A stretch of DNA of 64,000 nucleotides, from positions 62,001-126,000 of the forward strand of contig JACKPW010000017.1 of the NCBI GenBank assembly GCA_024233215.1. The letters run 5' to 3'. Source of the DNA: Verrucomicrobiales bacterium. GTDB taxonomy: Bacteria > Verrucomicrobiota > Verrucomicrobiia > Limisphaerales > J093. The translations under genes and the position numbers were made by a program. Below are positions 1 to 8,685 of the stretch, piece by piece. The notes under the pieces are model-generated. The model was not told the DNA's origin. It saw only the letters and a list, made by a program, of their open reading frames with translations, and searched no databases. Each line of letters begins with the position of its first letter. The stretch's first letter is position 1.

Positions 1-201
1 TCCGGCTTGCGGCCGTGCTCACCGGACGGACTTCCCTATATCGGGAGGGTGCGGAACTTGTCCAACGTGGTGATCGCCGGGGGGCACGCCATGTTGGGAC
101 TCAGCCTGGCACCGGTGACAGCACGCCTGGTGGTCGGCCTGCACGCCGGGGCCGCGAATGTTCCACGCCTGGATCCGGCAAGGTTTGGGAAGACAGGTTG
201 A
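1..201 (+). CDS. FAD-dependent amino-acid oxidoreductase, C-terminal end (partial, DadA-like)
   Basis: The reading frame is open from the first base and stops at 199-201, so only the last 66 codons of a gene that begins outside the window are seen. It contains GLRPCSPDGLPYIGR followed by a small-residue stretch (VVIAGGHAMLGLSLAP). In DAO-family flavoproteins such as D-amino-acid dehydrogenase and glycine oxidase this is the segment that closes over the FAD. The family oxidatively deaminates amino acids at the membrane or in the cytoplasm; the substrate cannot be read from this fragment. It lies 265 bases upstream of the GH172 gene with no sign of co-transcription. Confidence 0.75.
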   Translation, partial: SGLRPCSPDGLPYIGRVRNLSNVVIAGGHAMLGLSLAPVTARLVVGLHAGAANVPRLDPARFGKTG

Positions 202-465
202 GCGCGTTGCGGATTCCGGCGAGGACCTGTTCGGCGCAAAGCAACCAGGTTGCCGGAGATCAGCCCATCAATGCCAGTCCCTCGGGCTTTCAAGCCGGGA
301 TCCCCCCCCGAAGGCCGGGCTTCCCCTGAACCGCAGGATAGATCGCGTCGACGCGGCTGCTTCCCCGCGACAAACAACCCTGCCAAATGTCCTTGCCCGA
401 CCGGACGCGATCCCGCCAAATCCTCCGGTCATCCTGATTGGTTCACTCGCACGCAACGCATCGCC

Positions 466-1563
466 ATGAAATCACTCCGAACCCTCCTGTTCGCTGCCGC
501 CGCCACGGCCGTCTCGCTGGGCATCCCCTTTGCCGCAACCGCCGGCGACCAGCACAGCCTCATCTCGGAACCCTACAACCTCGACACCGGTCTCGAGTCG
601 CGCTCGATCTCGTTTGAGAATCCCACCGGCGAACGCGGTGCCGGTGGCAAGGCCGCCAGCAAGCTCGGCGTCGGCCGCAAGGGTTCGCCCTCCCGCAGCC
701 TCAAACCCGGCGACGTGGTCCAACTCTGTGACATCGCGGGCAAAGGCACCATCCGCCACATCTGGATCACCACGGCGCGCGATCCCCAGAACCTGCGTTC
801 GCTCGTCATCCGCGGTTGGTGGGATGGACAGGGACACCCGAGCATCGAGAGTCCGCTCGGCGATTTCATGGGGTTCGCGCACGGCAAGGTGATGGCCTAC
901 GAGTCGGCCGTGCATTCGGTGGGTCGCAGTGCCGGCATGAACCTCTGGCTACCGATGCCGTTCACGAAGCAGGCCCGGTTTACCATCACGAACGAGGGGG
1001 AAAAGGACGTGCCTTTCTTCTACCAGATCGACTACACCCTGGGAGACTATCACCCGCAGGATACCGGCCGGTTGCACGTGTTGTTCCGCCGCGAGAACCC
1101 GACCACGCTGAAGCAGGATTTCGAGTTGTTACCGGCCCGCAAGGGTAAGGGTCGGTTCATCGGGTCGGTAATGGGTATCCGCGCGCTGGCGGGCAACTGG
1201 TGGGGTGAGGGCGAGATCAAGGTCTACCTCGACGGCGACCAGGAGTTCCCCACGATTTGCGGTACCGGCAGCGAGGATTACGTGGGGCTTTCCTGGGGCA
1301 TTCAGCAGACACCATTCCGCTACAACGGCTGCAGTCTCGACGACCAGGGCTTTGTCTCGATGTACCGCTGGCACCTGCCGGATCCGATCTTCTGGCAGAA
1401 AGCGGTGCGGATCACCATCCAGCAGATCGGTTGGAAGGACGGGCTTTACGAACGGCAGGATGACTGGTCCGCGGCCACGTTCTGGTATGAACCGATCCCC
1501 AGCGCACCGTTGCCGCCGATGCCGGACGTGAAGGCCCGGACGACAGACCTCTGGAAGGAATGA
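466..1563 (+). CDS. Secreted DUF2961 / glycoside hydrolase family 172 protein
   Basis: A 365-residue protein starting at ATG 466, chosen because it opens directly with a signal peptide (MKSLRTLLFAAAATAVSLG, cleavage near ATAGDQ). The frame is open further upstream but that part has no coding character. The body matches the DUF2961 fold: an early SRSISFENPTGERGAGG segment, a jelly-roll region with LRSLVIRGWWDG, and the conserved ICGTGSEDYVGLSWG segment that carries acidic residues. Known GH172 members cleave alpha-D-fructofuranosides or arabinofuranosides; the family is common in Bacteroidota and Verrucomicrobiota polysaccharide use. The exact substrate is not predictable here. The protein is probably periplasmic or outer-surface. 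Confidence 0.85.
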   Translation: MKSLRTLLFAAAATAVSLGIPFAATAGDQHSLISEPYNLDTGLESRSISFENPTGERGAGGKAASKLGVGRKGSPSRSLKPGDVVQLCDIAGKGTIRHIWITTARDPQNLRSLVIRGWWDGQGHPSIESPLGDFMGFAHGKVMAYESAVHSVGRSAGMNLWLPMPFTKQARFTITNEGEKDVPFFYQIDYTLGDYHPQDTGRLHVLFRRENPTTLKQDFELLPARKGKGRFIGSVMGIRALAGNWWGEGEIKVYLDGDQEFPTICGTGSEDYVGLSWGIQQTPFRYNGCSLDDQGFVSMYRWHLPDPIFWQKAVRITIQQIGWKDGLYERQDDWSAATFWYEPIPSAPLPPMPDVKARTTDLWKE

Positions 1564-1820
1564 TCGCCGGGACAGGATCCTGAGGCGGGTCATCCCCACC
1601 GGCCTCCTGCCCCGCAGGCCAGCTGCCGGAAGACACGGAATGTGACAGATCGGGTAATCTTCTCTGTAAGGTATTCCTGTCCTCAACCGACTCCTGTGGT
1701 GAAGGGGCGTTCCGGCAATGCGCCGGGAGGCCCCTGGGAATGGCCAGGGTTCACGGGTGTGGACCTCTGCGTCTGCCGTTCCCGGCAAAGTCAAAAAGAC
1801 GGCAGCAATACAAACGAAAC

Positions 1821-2165
1821 ATGAAACTCCGCAACAAACTCACCGCAGGATTGATCACGGCCGGGCTCGCGCTCGGACTGGCCACCGTCGCCTACGCAAA
1901 CCGGGGCAACGGGGTGCTCGGCTCGGTCTACGTGACCAGCCAGGGCCTCTATTACGACACCTTCGTCTCGGCGAAGAAACTGCCCAACAAGGGGCCGTTC
2001 CAGTATCTGGACGCCCAGAACGGGGTCACCGAATTCGGCCCCGGCGACCCGGGCTACCTGGGGGGGCGCTGGTGGATCGACACCGACGGCAATGGCGAGC
2101 GGGACGACACCGACACCTACCTGCTGTGTCCTCTGCTTCCGCCCGGGGTGCCGCCGGCGCCCTGA
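1821..2165 (+). CDS. Small secreted protein of unknown function
   Basis: A 114-residue protein with a clear signal peptide (MKLRNKLTAGLITAGLALGLATVAYA, cleavage before NRGNG). The mature part is about 88 residues, rich in Gly, Asp, Tyr and Pro, with GSVYVTSQGLYYDTFVSAK near the front and a WWIDTDGNGERDDTDTYLLCP segment that resembles an Asp/Asn/Gly calcium-binding loop. It ends in a Pro-rich tail. I do not recognise a family. The downstream gene is on the other strand, so the two converge. The start is set by the signal peptide; an upstream in-frame start at 1740 would add a basic, non-signal N-terminus. Confidence 0.6.
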   Translation: MKLRNKLTAGLITAGLALGLATVAYANRGNGVLGSVYVTSQGLYYDTFVSAKKLPNKGPFQYLDAQNGVTEFGPGDPGYLGGRWWIDTDGNGERDDTDTYLLCPLLPPGVPPAP

Positions 2166-2297
2166 GTCACGAATCGACGATCCGTGAGACCGCAAGGGTC
2201 GTCCCGGCACCGGCCATTCCGCATCCGAGATCGTTCACCGCGGTTCGGTTGAACCCTCGAGATACGGTGGCCGGGGCCGGGGCCGGGTGCCCCCGTG

Positions 2298-3560
2298 CTA
2301 CAGGCCCGGGTGGAGATGGTCGAGGGAGATGATCGCGTAGGCGGTCACGAGCACGGGGTCGTTCTCCCACCAGCGCCCGTTGCCGTTCACCCAGGAACCA
2401 TCGGGCTTTTGCAGGTTGATCAACCGCATTGCCAGCGCCCGGCGCCAGTCGACCGCAGTTCCGTCCTTGAGTTCGAGACGATCCCGGTTCAGCGCGGTGA
2501 GGGCCTTGGTCATGAGTTGGAGGTAGTAATAGTAACCCTCCTGACCCATCGCCGGGTTTTCTTCCAGAGTGTAGTTGTCCCGCAGCCAGTCGAGCACCGC
2601 CGCCACCCGCGCATCCTCCGGGGCGAGGTCGGCGTAGAGGTAGCTGAGCAACCCGGCGTAACTGATCGAGCCATAGCTGCGCAGCGCGACCCGGCCGGTG
2701 ACGGCGTTGGTGGTGCCACCCGCCTTGCTCTCGCCCGGCATGTAGATAAAACCGCCCCGGTCCTCCGGTGCGTCGGACACCCACGGCTGGGAGTTGCGCT
2801 CCGGCAGATTCTGGCAGCTTTGCACAAAATGAATCGCGGCCTCCCAGTTGAGTCTGGGACCGCCATTCGCCTCCCCAGTGGGGCGCGTGCGGTAAATGGC
2901 CTCCAGCGCGATCAGGGTGTTGTTGAGATCCGAATGATCGTATTTGTCGTTGTAACCCACCCCGCCATCGAACGGCGTGTCCAAGACCCCCGGTTCCCCC
3001 AGGTCGACCTGCGAGCGGATGAGGTACTCCCGGGCGCGCTGGACGATGAGCCCGTAATCCGGGTTGTCCGCCAATGCCAGGGTCATGGCGCAAATGGCGG
3101 TGTTGTAGTTCGCCAGCGAGGCCCGGTAGATCCGGCCGTCGGGTTTCGCACTTTCCTCGAGGTAACGGAATCCCCTGGCCAGCGCCGGCGGAAGGTTGGT
3201 CCGATAACGTCCGTGCGGATGACCCAGGAACGCCGACAGCACCAGTCCGCTTACGGCCGGATGATCCTCACTGGACCACCAACCGCCCTCCTGCTGCTGC
3301 GTCAACAGGAAGCTCAAGCCGCGGTCGATGGCGTGTTCCACCTCGTTCGCGAACGAGACGTCCCGGGCCGGCTTGAGAAAGACCGTGTTCCCGGATGATG
3401 GCGCCTGTTCACCACCCAGGACGCAAGCTGTTGCCACAAGCCCCAATCCGATGAGGCACGCCCGATGCAAACCTGTCGCGGGCGAACCATGAAAGGGGCG
3501 ACTGCAACGATCACCACCCACTCCTTCGGTACGACACGATTGTCCAGTCCTATTTCGCAT
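2298..3560 (-). CDS. Prenyltransferase/squalene-oxidase-repeat (terpenoid-cyclase fold) exported protein
   Basis: About 420 residues from ATG 3560. A hydrophobic segment (HRACLIGLGLVATACVLGG) lies about 30 residues in and could be a signal peptide. After it come alpha/alpha-toroid repeats: GLSFLLTQQQEGGWW, YLEESAKPDGRIY, GVLDTPFDGGVGYND and LINLQKPDGSWVNGNGRWWEN. The QxxxGxW-like pattern is that of the prenyltransferase/squalene oxidase repeat superfamily. Proteins of this type are common in Planctomycetes and Verrucomicrobia, usually beside sulfatases or ABC genes, and are mostly not true triterpene cyclases; no DXDD motif is seen. The start codon falls inside the remnant of a yoeB toxin gene, so this gene may have acquired its present 5' end when that locus decayed. 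Confidence 0.7.
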   Translation of the reverse strand: MRNRTGQSCRTEGVGGDRCSRPFHGSPATGLHRACLIGLGLVATACVLGGEQAPSSGNTVFLKPARDVSFANEVEHAIDRGLSFLLTQQQEGGWWSSEDHPAVSGLVLSAFLGHPHGRYRTNLPPALARGFRYLEESAKPDGRIYRASLANYNTAICAMTLALADNPDYGLIVQRAREYLIRSQVDLGEPGVLDTPFDGGVGYNDKYDHSDLNNTLIALEAIYRTRPTGEANGGPRLNWEAAIHFVQSCQNLPERNSQPWVSDAPEDRGGFIYMPGESKAGGTTNAVTGRVALRSYGSISYAGLLSYLYADLAPEDARVAAVLDWLRDNYTLEENPAMGQEGYYYYLQLMTKALTALNRDRLELKDGTAVDWRRALAMRLINLQKPDGSWVNGNGRWWENDPVLVTAYAIISLDHLHPGL

Positions 3561-3754
3561 AATGGTAGCGAGCTTGAGCGATCCAGAGTTCTCCGCCGGA
3601 GACCTTGTAGCCCGAGCGATGCTCTTCGGTAATCCGGCGCGACCAAACGCCCGCATGGCGCTCCTTCCGTGGCCCGGGTCTCCCGGTCGTCACAAACCGC
3701 TTGCATGGTCGCCGCCAGGGCTTCGCGGGCTGCGGTATCGGAGATCGCTCTCAC
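3550..3754 (-). pseudogene. Remnant of a yefM-yoeB toxin-antitoxin pair
   Basis: Two family signatures survive next to each other in different frames. Reading leftwards from GTG 3754 there is VRAISDTAAREALAATMQAV followed by CDDRE, the N-terminal DNA-binding strand and helix of YefM/Phd antitoxins. From about 3660 another frame gives GVWSRRITEEHRSGYKV, then ELWIAQARYHYAK and a stop at 3550-3552. That is the C-terminus of YoeB/Txe mRNA interferases (SRR, EHR and the terminal RYHY are diagnostic). The antitoxin C-terminus and the toxin N-terminus, roughly 300 bases, are missing. This is an internal deletion, not a simple frameshift. No functional product is expected. Confidence 0.7.
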
Positions 3755-3895
3755 CCGGACAGTTTCGCGTACAGGTTCGCCTTGGCGAGCGTTCGTGTTT
3801 GGACTCGCCGCACGTCCAGTTCTCCGCATCGTGGTCTTCTCATTTGATCCTCGTCAGTGTGATCGACCCGGCAGGTCCAATGCGAAAAACCACAC

Positions 3896-4306
3896 CTATT
3901 GACCTTTCTCGCTCCAGTCTTCGAGCTTCAGGTTCCGGATTCGGCGGAACTCGTCCGTATTGTTGGTGACCAACGTAAGATCGAGCGAACGCGCGTGGGC
4001 GGCGATCAGTTGATCGAGTGGACCAATGGGTGTGCCTGCCCGCTCAAGTTCACTTCGGATCCGACCGTAAGCAATCGCCGCGGAACTTCCGAAGTGGACC
4101 ACGGGAAGCGTAACGAAGAACCGGTCGAGTTGAAGATGGTTTCTGACGGGATCAGCGCTCTTGTCTGCACCAAATCGGAGTTCCGCCTCCGTGATCGCCG
4201 ATATCGCAAGGTCGCCGACCTTGAAGGCTTCAAACCGCCTGCGAACTGACGAACGCCGGTTGCGAATCAGAAATACACAAATCGAGGTGTCGAGGAGATG
4301 GGTCAT
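3896..4306 (-). CDS. vapC: VapC-family PIN-domain ribonuclease toxin
   Basis: A 136-residue PIN-domain protein. The acidic metal-binding residues of the family are visible: D6 in LLDTSICVF, E40/E42 in ITEAELRFG, D98 in GPLDQLIAA and D118 in TNNTDEF, which closes the domain. VapC toxins cut specific RNAs, often initiator tRNA, when the partner antitoxin is degraded. The start codon overlaps the end of the antitoxin gene by four bases (ATGA), which gives translational coupling and confirms the pair. The gene looks intact, unlike the yoeB remnant 140 bases downstream. Confidence 0.92.
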   Translation of the reverse strand: MTHLLDTSICVFLIRNRRSSVRRRFEAFKVGDLAISAITEAELRFGADKSADPVRNHLQLDRFFVTLPVVHFGSSAAIAYGRIRSELERAGTPIGPLDQLIAAHARSLDLTLVTNNTDEFRRIRNLKLEDWSEKGQ

Positions 4307-4545
4307 GATCGGGAGAAATCCAGATCGCGTCGCTGTTCCTCAGTGGGTTGCCCCCGGTCCTCCATGAAATCCCCGGTGAATCCGTCCAGCGCGTCGAAGA
4401 GCACGCCCCAGGAATCCTGCTTGGGAATCAGCACCACGGCAGAGCCCATCTTCGTAATGAAGACCTCGTCCGCGTCGAACCGGAAATCCTTCGGCAGCCG
4501 CACTGCCTGACTCCGGCCATTCGGGAAGACCTTTGCCGTGTCCAT
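4303..4545 (-). CDS. vapB: VapB-type AbrB/MazE-fold antitoxin
   Basis: An 80-residue protein from ATG 4545. The N-terminus MDTAKVFPNGRSQAVRLPKD is the classic swapped-hairpin AbrB/SpoVT DNA-binding half of VapB antitoxins, followed by FRFDADEVFI. The C-terminal part (FDALDGFTGDFMEDRG) should wrap the VapC active site. An upstream in-frame start at 4581 would add 12 residues that antitoxins of this family do not have. VapB neutralises VapC and represses its own promoter, which should lie in 4546-4620; I cannot pick a clear operator there. Confidence 0.9.
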   Translation of the reverse strand: MDTAKVFPNGRSQAVRLPKDFRFDADEVFITKMGSAVVLIPKQDSWGVLFDALDGFTGDFMEDRGQPTEEQRRDLDFSRS

Positions 4546-4785
4546 GAGCAACGGTATATACCACCAATACCCATCACGCAACCGCGTTTTGAGCCCTTGA
4601 CGGGATCAAGGCGCCGCGGGTTTTGGACAGGATGAACAGGATTGGCAGGAGGGAAAGGCGGGCCATCCCGGTTCTGCTGCAGCCCCTGTGGGGAAGAGCC
4701 TCACGTCCAGAAGGGCATGATCTGATGGTACTGCCGGACGGACCGTGAACCGGCGAGCATCCGAAGCCGGAAAGGCGGTGCTGCG
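4546..4785. other. Non-coding stretch with a dispersed GGACAGGAT/AACAGGAT-type repeat
   Basis: No convincing gene. It holds the start side of the vapB transcript. Around 4617-4650 there are short tandem-like units (tggacaggatgaacaggatt) of a type that recurs between genes in Verrucomicrobia genomes as I know them. No further structure is evident. Confidence 0.4.
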
Positions 4786-5448
4786 TCACTCATGCTGTCT
4801 CCCCGTTCCCGGCACGGCCGCATCGGTGGAAGGCACCGGCTTCGCGACGGGAATCGTGCCAATCGTCGCACCGGTGTCACAATCGAACACCTCCACGGAA
4901 CCCAGCCCGGTGACACAGCCATACCCCATGAGCGTGATCACGCCGGGATCGTCGATCCGCCGCGTCCAGAGCGTCTTTCGCGCGGGAAAATCGATGGCTG
5001 AGAGTTCATAGAAGAACTCCCGACGCTGAGTGACAACAGTCCGAATCACGTACAAGCGGCTCTGGGAACACGAGTAGGCGACGTGACGCACCACCGCCGG
5101 GCATAGGGTCTCGGGCTTGCCCGGGACCAGTCTCCCCTCGCCGACCGTGAATCCCTGCACTGTCCCAGAATGATCCACAAGGTAGAGCTTGCCGCCCTCC
5201 CAAAAGGGCGCCGGCCCGCCATGATCCATGCGTGCTTCGTACCGGCGCCGGTTCTTCTCGTCGATCACAACAAGCCGGTGGTCGTCGCTTTGGTTGTACA
5301 TGAAGGCCAGCATGCAGCCGTCCTCGCTCCGCAACTTGGACCCATCCGCCACGGCACAGTTTCCGGCCTCCATGGCAACCTGGCCGGCAGTCCAGATCAG
5401 GACGAGCAGCACGACAGAGCGGCAGCCTCGTACGTGGGTGGGCTTCAT
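4786..5448 (-). CDS. Exported protein with WD40/PQQ-like propeller fragments, unknown function
   Basis: About 220 residues from ATG 5448, picked because it opens with a signal peptide (GCRSVVLLVLIWTAGQVAMEAG). The mature part has repeated blade-like strands: HRLVVIDEKNRRRYEAR, GKLYLVDHSGTVQGFTV, FFYELSAIDFPARKTLWTRR and GSVEVFDCDTGATIGTIPV. The GATIGTIPV ending is typical of YVTN/quinoprotein-like propellers, but there are only about four blades, fewer than a full propeller. Function unknown. It is on the same strand as, and 58 bases downstream of, the helicase gene. Confidence 0.55.
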   Translation of the reverse strand: MKPTHVRGCRSVVLLVLIWTAGQVAMEAGNCAVADGSKLRSEDGCMLAFMYNQSDDHRLVVIDEKNRRRYEARMDHGGPAPFWEGGKLYLVDHSGTVQGFTVGEGRLVPGKPETLCPAVVRHVAYSCSQSRLYVIRTVVTQRREFFYELSAIDFPARKTLWTRRIDDPGVITLMGYGCVTGLGSVEVFDCDTGATIGTIPVAKPVPSTDAAVPGTGRQHE

Positions 5449-5506
5449 AAGTGAGTTGGTCGGTTCCGTCCGCATTGCGAAGGTGGCTGCGTTGGGCTGG
5501 AAGGTT

Positions 5507-7633
5507 CTATGGCGTGGAACGAAAGCTCGACCCCCAGTCCTCGTCGGCACCCCGCTCCTCACGGAGATTCCAGGTTTCCAGCCGGTCACGGGGCAACTCG
5601 CCCAGGAAACGGGAGGGCTGCTGCATCATGTCGCCGCCCCCGGCCATCCGGATCATCGGCCAGACCAGATACAACTCGTCCTTCGCCCGCGTCACCGCCA
5701 CGTAGAACAGGCGCCGTTCCTCCTCCAGTCCATCCGCCGTGTCAATGGAACGGCCCGACGGAAACATCCCGTCGCAGAGCATGATCACGAAGACGACCTG
5801 AAACTCCAGTCCCTTGGCCTGATGCACGGTGGACAGTCGCAATCGTTCGTCGTCGCGTTCGGCGTTCTGTTGCGCGTCGGCCTCCACGTTGGTGAGCAGG
5901 GCGAGCTGGCTGAGGAATTCCTCCACCCCGGCGAACTGGCGGGCGAAGGAGGCCAGTTGTTCGACGTCCTCGCGCCGGTTCAGGTAGTTCGTGTATTTCG
6001 CCTGCAGGTAATCCTCATAAACGGCGTCCAGCGCCAGCTCGATCATGCGCGAGGGATGGTCGCGCGTGTCAGGCGCCTCGAGTTGCGCCACGGTGGCGGT
6101 GAATTGGGCCCACGCGGTGGTGGCCTTCTTCGGCACGCTGCCGGCCAGGGACTGCAGGGTTTCGGCGAGAACCGGGGTAACTTCGGGGGCGGGTCCGGCC
6201 GGCTTTCGCCGGCGCTTTCCGGCAGGCGACGATTCCGGCAAGCCCGCCCCGACGTCCGCGGGCAGTGCGGCCAGAAAACCCTGCCAGAGTTTCGCCGCCG
6301 ATTTGGCGCCGATCCCCGGCAGCATGAGCACCAGCCGTTTGAAGGCCATTTCATCACGCGGATTAAACACCAAACGGATGAACGCCGAGGTGTCCTTGAT
6401 GTGGGCCTGCTCGAAGAACCGGATGCCGCTTGTGATGCTGAACGGGATGTTCCGGCCGGTCAGTTCCATCTGCAGTTCCAACGCGTGGAAATGGGCGCGA
6501 TAAAGCACCGCCATCTGCTCCAACGGAATCCCCTCCTCACGAAGTTCCAGGGCGCGCTGCGCAACAAAAGTGGCCTGCTCATGGGCGTCCCCGCAGGCGA
6601 CCAGGGCCGGTTTCACGCCGGCGGGCCGATGCGGCACGAGGCGTTTCTCGTGTTGATGGACGTTGGCGGCAATCGCCGCGTTGGCCAGGTCGAGAATCTG
6701 CGGCGTGCTCCGGTAGTTCGTCTCAATCCGAAAGATCTTCGCCCCGGCGTGACGCTCGGTGAAGTGCAGGATGTTCCGGAAGTTCGCGCCCCGCCAGGAG
6801 TAGATGCTCTGCGAATCATCCCCCACCGCCATGATGTTGTGGTTCCGCGCCGCAAGCAGATCAATCAGGTCGCTCTGGAGCTGGTTGGTATCCTGGTATT
6901 CGTCCACGAGGATGAACTGGAACCGCCGCTGGTAGTGCTCGAGAACCTGCGGTTGGTCCCGGAGCAGCCGCAGCCAGAGCGCGAGCAGATCGTCGAAGTC
7001 CATCACATTGCCGGTCCGCTTGCGCTCGACATAGCGGTGCCCAATGTCGGCGATCTGATCCGCCAGTTGGGCAAAGTAACCGAACTGCGCCTCCAACACC
7101 GCCTTGACCGACCGGGAGGTGTTGAGCGCCAGCGAGAGGATGTCGCCCAGGACGTCGGGCTTGGGAAAGCGCGTAGCCTTTGGGTCGATGTCGCTGTCGC
7201 CGATGCACGCGTGGACCAGGTCGCGGGCGTCCTCGCGGTCGAGGATGGTGAAGCCCGGGCGGAAGCCGAGAAGGCCGGCGTGGCGCCGGAGGATGCGATT
7301 CCCGATGGAATGGAACGTGCCGCCCCAGAGTTCGGGGAGTTCGCGCCCGATCAACTCGGTCACCCGCGTCATCATTTCGCGGGCGGCCTTGTTGGTGAAG
7401 GTGAGCAGGAGAATGTGTTCGGGAGGAATGCCTTGTTCCAGAAGATAGGCGACGCGGTAGGTGAGGGTCCGGGTCTTGCCGGCCCCGGCCCCGGCGAGGA
7501 CGAGGGCGGGTCCGGGTTCGGCGGTGACCGCGGCGTGCTGCTGCTCATTCAACTCCGCGGCGTAGTCGATCTGGAGATCAACCGCCGTCCGAAAGCGATG
7601 GAGCACGTAATCGCGTGACACGCTGGGATTCAA
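5507..7633 (-). CDS. UvrD/Rep/PcrA-type ATP-dependent 3'-5' DNA helicase (SF1A)
   Basis: 708 residues, the usual length for PcrA/UvrD. The SF1A motifs appear in order: Q-motif ELNEQQHAAV (about 28-37), Walker A GAGAGKTRTL (about 48-57), TFTNKAAREM, DExx box VDEYQDTN (about 245), motif III QSIYSWRGA, motif IV RIETNYRST, motif V VHQAKGLEFQVVFV, and motif VI FYVAVTRAKDELYLVWP near residue 660. Such enzymes unwind DNA in repair and replication restart. A low-complexity, basic insert (PAGKRRRKPAGPAPE, about residue 470) is unusual but lies in the 2B region, which varies between members. It is not RecB or AddA, since no nuclease domain is present. Whether it is the housekeeping UvrD or a paralogue cannot be told from one window. 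Confidence 0.95.
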   Translation of the reverse strand: MNPSVSRDYVLHRFRTAVDLQIDYAAELNEQQHAAVTAEPGPALVLAGAGAGKTRTLTYRVAYLLEQGIPPEHILLLTFTNKAAREMMTRVTELIGRELPELWGGTFHSIGNRILRRHAGLLGFRPGFTILDREDARDLVHACIGDSDIDPKATRFPKPDVLGDILSLALNTSRSVKAVLEAQFGYFAQLADQIADIGHRYVERKRTGNVMDFDDLLALWLRLLRDQPQVLEHYQRRFQFILVDEYQDTNQLQSDLIDLLAARNHNIMAVGDDSQSIYSWRGANFRNILHFTERHAGAKIFRIETNYRSTPQILDLANAAIAANVHQHEKRLVPHRPAGVKPALVACGDAHEQATFVAQRALELREEGIPLEQMAVLYRAHFHALELQMELTGRNIPFSITSGIRFFEQAHIKDTSAFIRLVFNPRDEMAFKRLVLMLPGIGAKSAAKLWQGFLAALPADVGAGLPESSPAGKRRRKPAGPAPEVTPVLAETLQSLAGSVPKKATTAWAQFTATVAQLEAPDTRDHPSRMIELALDAVYEDYLQAKYTNYLNRREDVEQLASFARQFAGVEEFLSQLALLTNVEADAQQNAERDDERLRLSTVHQAKGLEFQVVFVIMLCDGMFPSGRSIDTADGLEEERRLFYVAVTRAKDELYLVWPMIRMAGGGDMMQQPSRFLGELPRDRLETWNLREERGADEDWGSSFRSTP

Positions 7634-8013
7634 ACGGCAACCGGCGGCAGGCGGAAGGAGAAAGCGTGGGAGGCACAGCCGAAACCCGAAGCAAGGCCGA
7701 AGCCTGAAATCCGAAGTCCCCGTAGCGGCGAACTGAACCTCAACTGCCCCTCGGAACCAAACTTAACGGACGACTGAAGCGGGACGATTGCACAAGTCCC
7801 CGGGAATCCGCGTTGATTTGTGTCCATCCGCGGTTGGAGTGCCCTTTCCAGGTTGAGAAGGCTCCGGCGAACGCCATTTCGCCGCCACGGATTGGGTTCG
7901 TCGGCGCCGGTCTTTTCGCTCGCGGACAAGGCTGTCCGCGCTCCCGGAGAAGGCCCCGCATCGATGGCGCGGTTTGCTTTACGGACCGTGGGGCGTGTTC
8001 TACGCTGGCGGAC
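7634..8013. other. Intergenic region between divergent genes, with a REP hairpin
   Basis: 380 bases between the helicase and the GNAT-like gene. It holds a REP-family hairpin (7916-7944) and, at about 7798-7836, one arm of the CGCGTT...GTCCATCCGCGG dispersed motif. No other gene is supported. Confidence 0.5.
7916..7944. repeat. REP-family palindrome
   Basis: A 7-bp stem (cgcggac / gtccgcg) with a 6-base loop, flanked by TCGCT on one side and CTCC on the other. Flanks and stem are identical to the reverse complement of the element at 40454-40477; only the loop differs (aaggct instead of tcggcg). It therefore belongs to the REP family associated with the RAYT gene at 55 kb. Confidence 0.65.
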
Positions 8014-8649
8014 GTGACCGGAAGTTCCCAGAACACAGTCCGTCGCGCCACGTTGGATGACCTGGCGGTGCTGCGGGGCTTGTGGAGCACCGCGCGGCTG
8101 CCGGTGTTTGAGATGGAACCGCGGCTGACCCAGTTCCAGATGGCCTTCCGGCCGGACGACACTGCGATGGGCGCCATTGGATTGCAGGTGGTGGGCTGGC
8201 ACGGACTGCTGCACAGTCCTTGTTTCTACTCGGCGGCCGAGGAAGCCGTCGCCCTGCCCCTGCTGTGGGAACACCTGCAGCAGATCGCCGGCAGCAAGGG
8301 GTTGGCCCGGATATGGATGGCCGGACCCCTGGGAGGATTCTGGCAGGAAACGGGTTTCAAGCCCGCCAATCCCGCGGAACTCAACCGTCTGCCCCCCTCG
8401 TTCAAACTGCCCACCGGCCAGGCCCGCTGGTGGACCCTGGCGCTGCGGGATGACGCCGCCATCGCCCAGGCGCTGGAACACGAGTTCACCAAGCTGCGCG
8501 AGGAAGGCAAGGTCGACACCGAGCGTCTGCGAAACCAGGCGATGCTCTGGAGGGGAATCGGATGGCTGATGGTGGTGCTCATCCTCGTCGGCGCAATCTG
8601 GCTGGCGCTCCGCATCCTTCCCGGAGTCCTGCCCAGTGGCGGCCGGTAA
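8014..8649 (+). CDS. GNAT-like protein with a C-terminal membrane anchor
   Basis: About 211 residues from GTG 8014. The frame is open further upstream, but that part translates the REP element, so an internal start is preferred. The front (VRRATLDDLAVLRGLW, then GAIGLQVVGWHGLLHS, LPLLWEHLQQIAGSKGLARIW and GGFWQETGFKPA) follows the beta-alpha order of GNAT acetyltransferases, although the Q/RxxGxG/A acyl-CoA loop is not clear. A single membrane helix (GWLMVVLILVGAIWLALRIL) near the C-terminus would anchor the domain in the membrane with an N-in orientation. Similar anchored GNAT-like proteins occur in Verrucomicrobia; their substrate is unknown to me. The downstream methyltransferase starts 36 bases later. 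Confidence 0.6.
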   Translation: MTGSSQNTVRRATLDDLAVLRGLWSTARLPVFEMEPRLTQFQMAFRPDDTAMGAIGLQVVGWHGLLHSPCFYSAAEEAVALPLLWEHLQQIAGSKGLARIWMAGPLGGFWQETGFKPANPAELNRLPPSFKLPTGQARWWTLALRDDAAIAQALEHEFTKLREEGKVDTERLRNQAMLWRGIGWLMVVLILVGAIWLALRILPGVLPSGGR

Positions 8650-8685
8650 GAACGCTTTTCCCGAGATTCCGACTCCCCCTTCCGC

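Noticed and set aside
2167..3398. Long frames opposite the terpenoid-cyclase-like gene
   Set aside because: Antisense shadows in a high-GC gene. Their translations are Arg/Pro/Gly-rich without family motifs.
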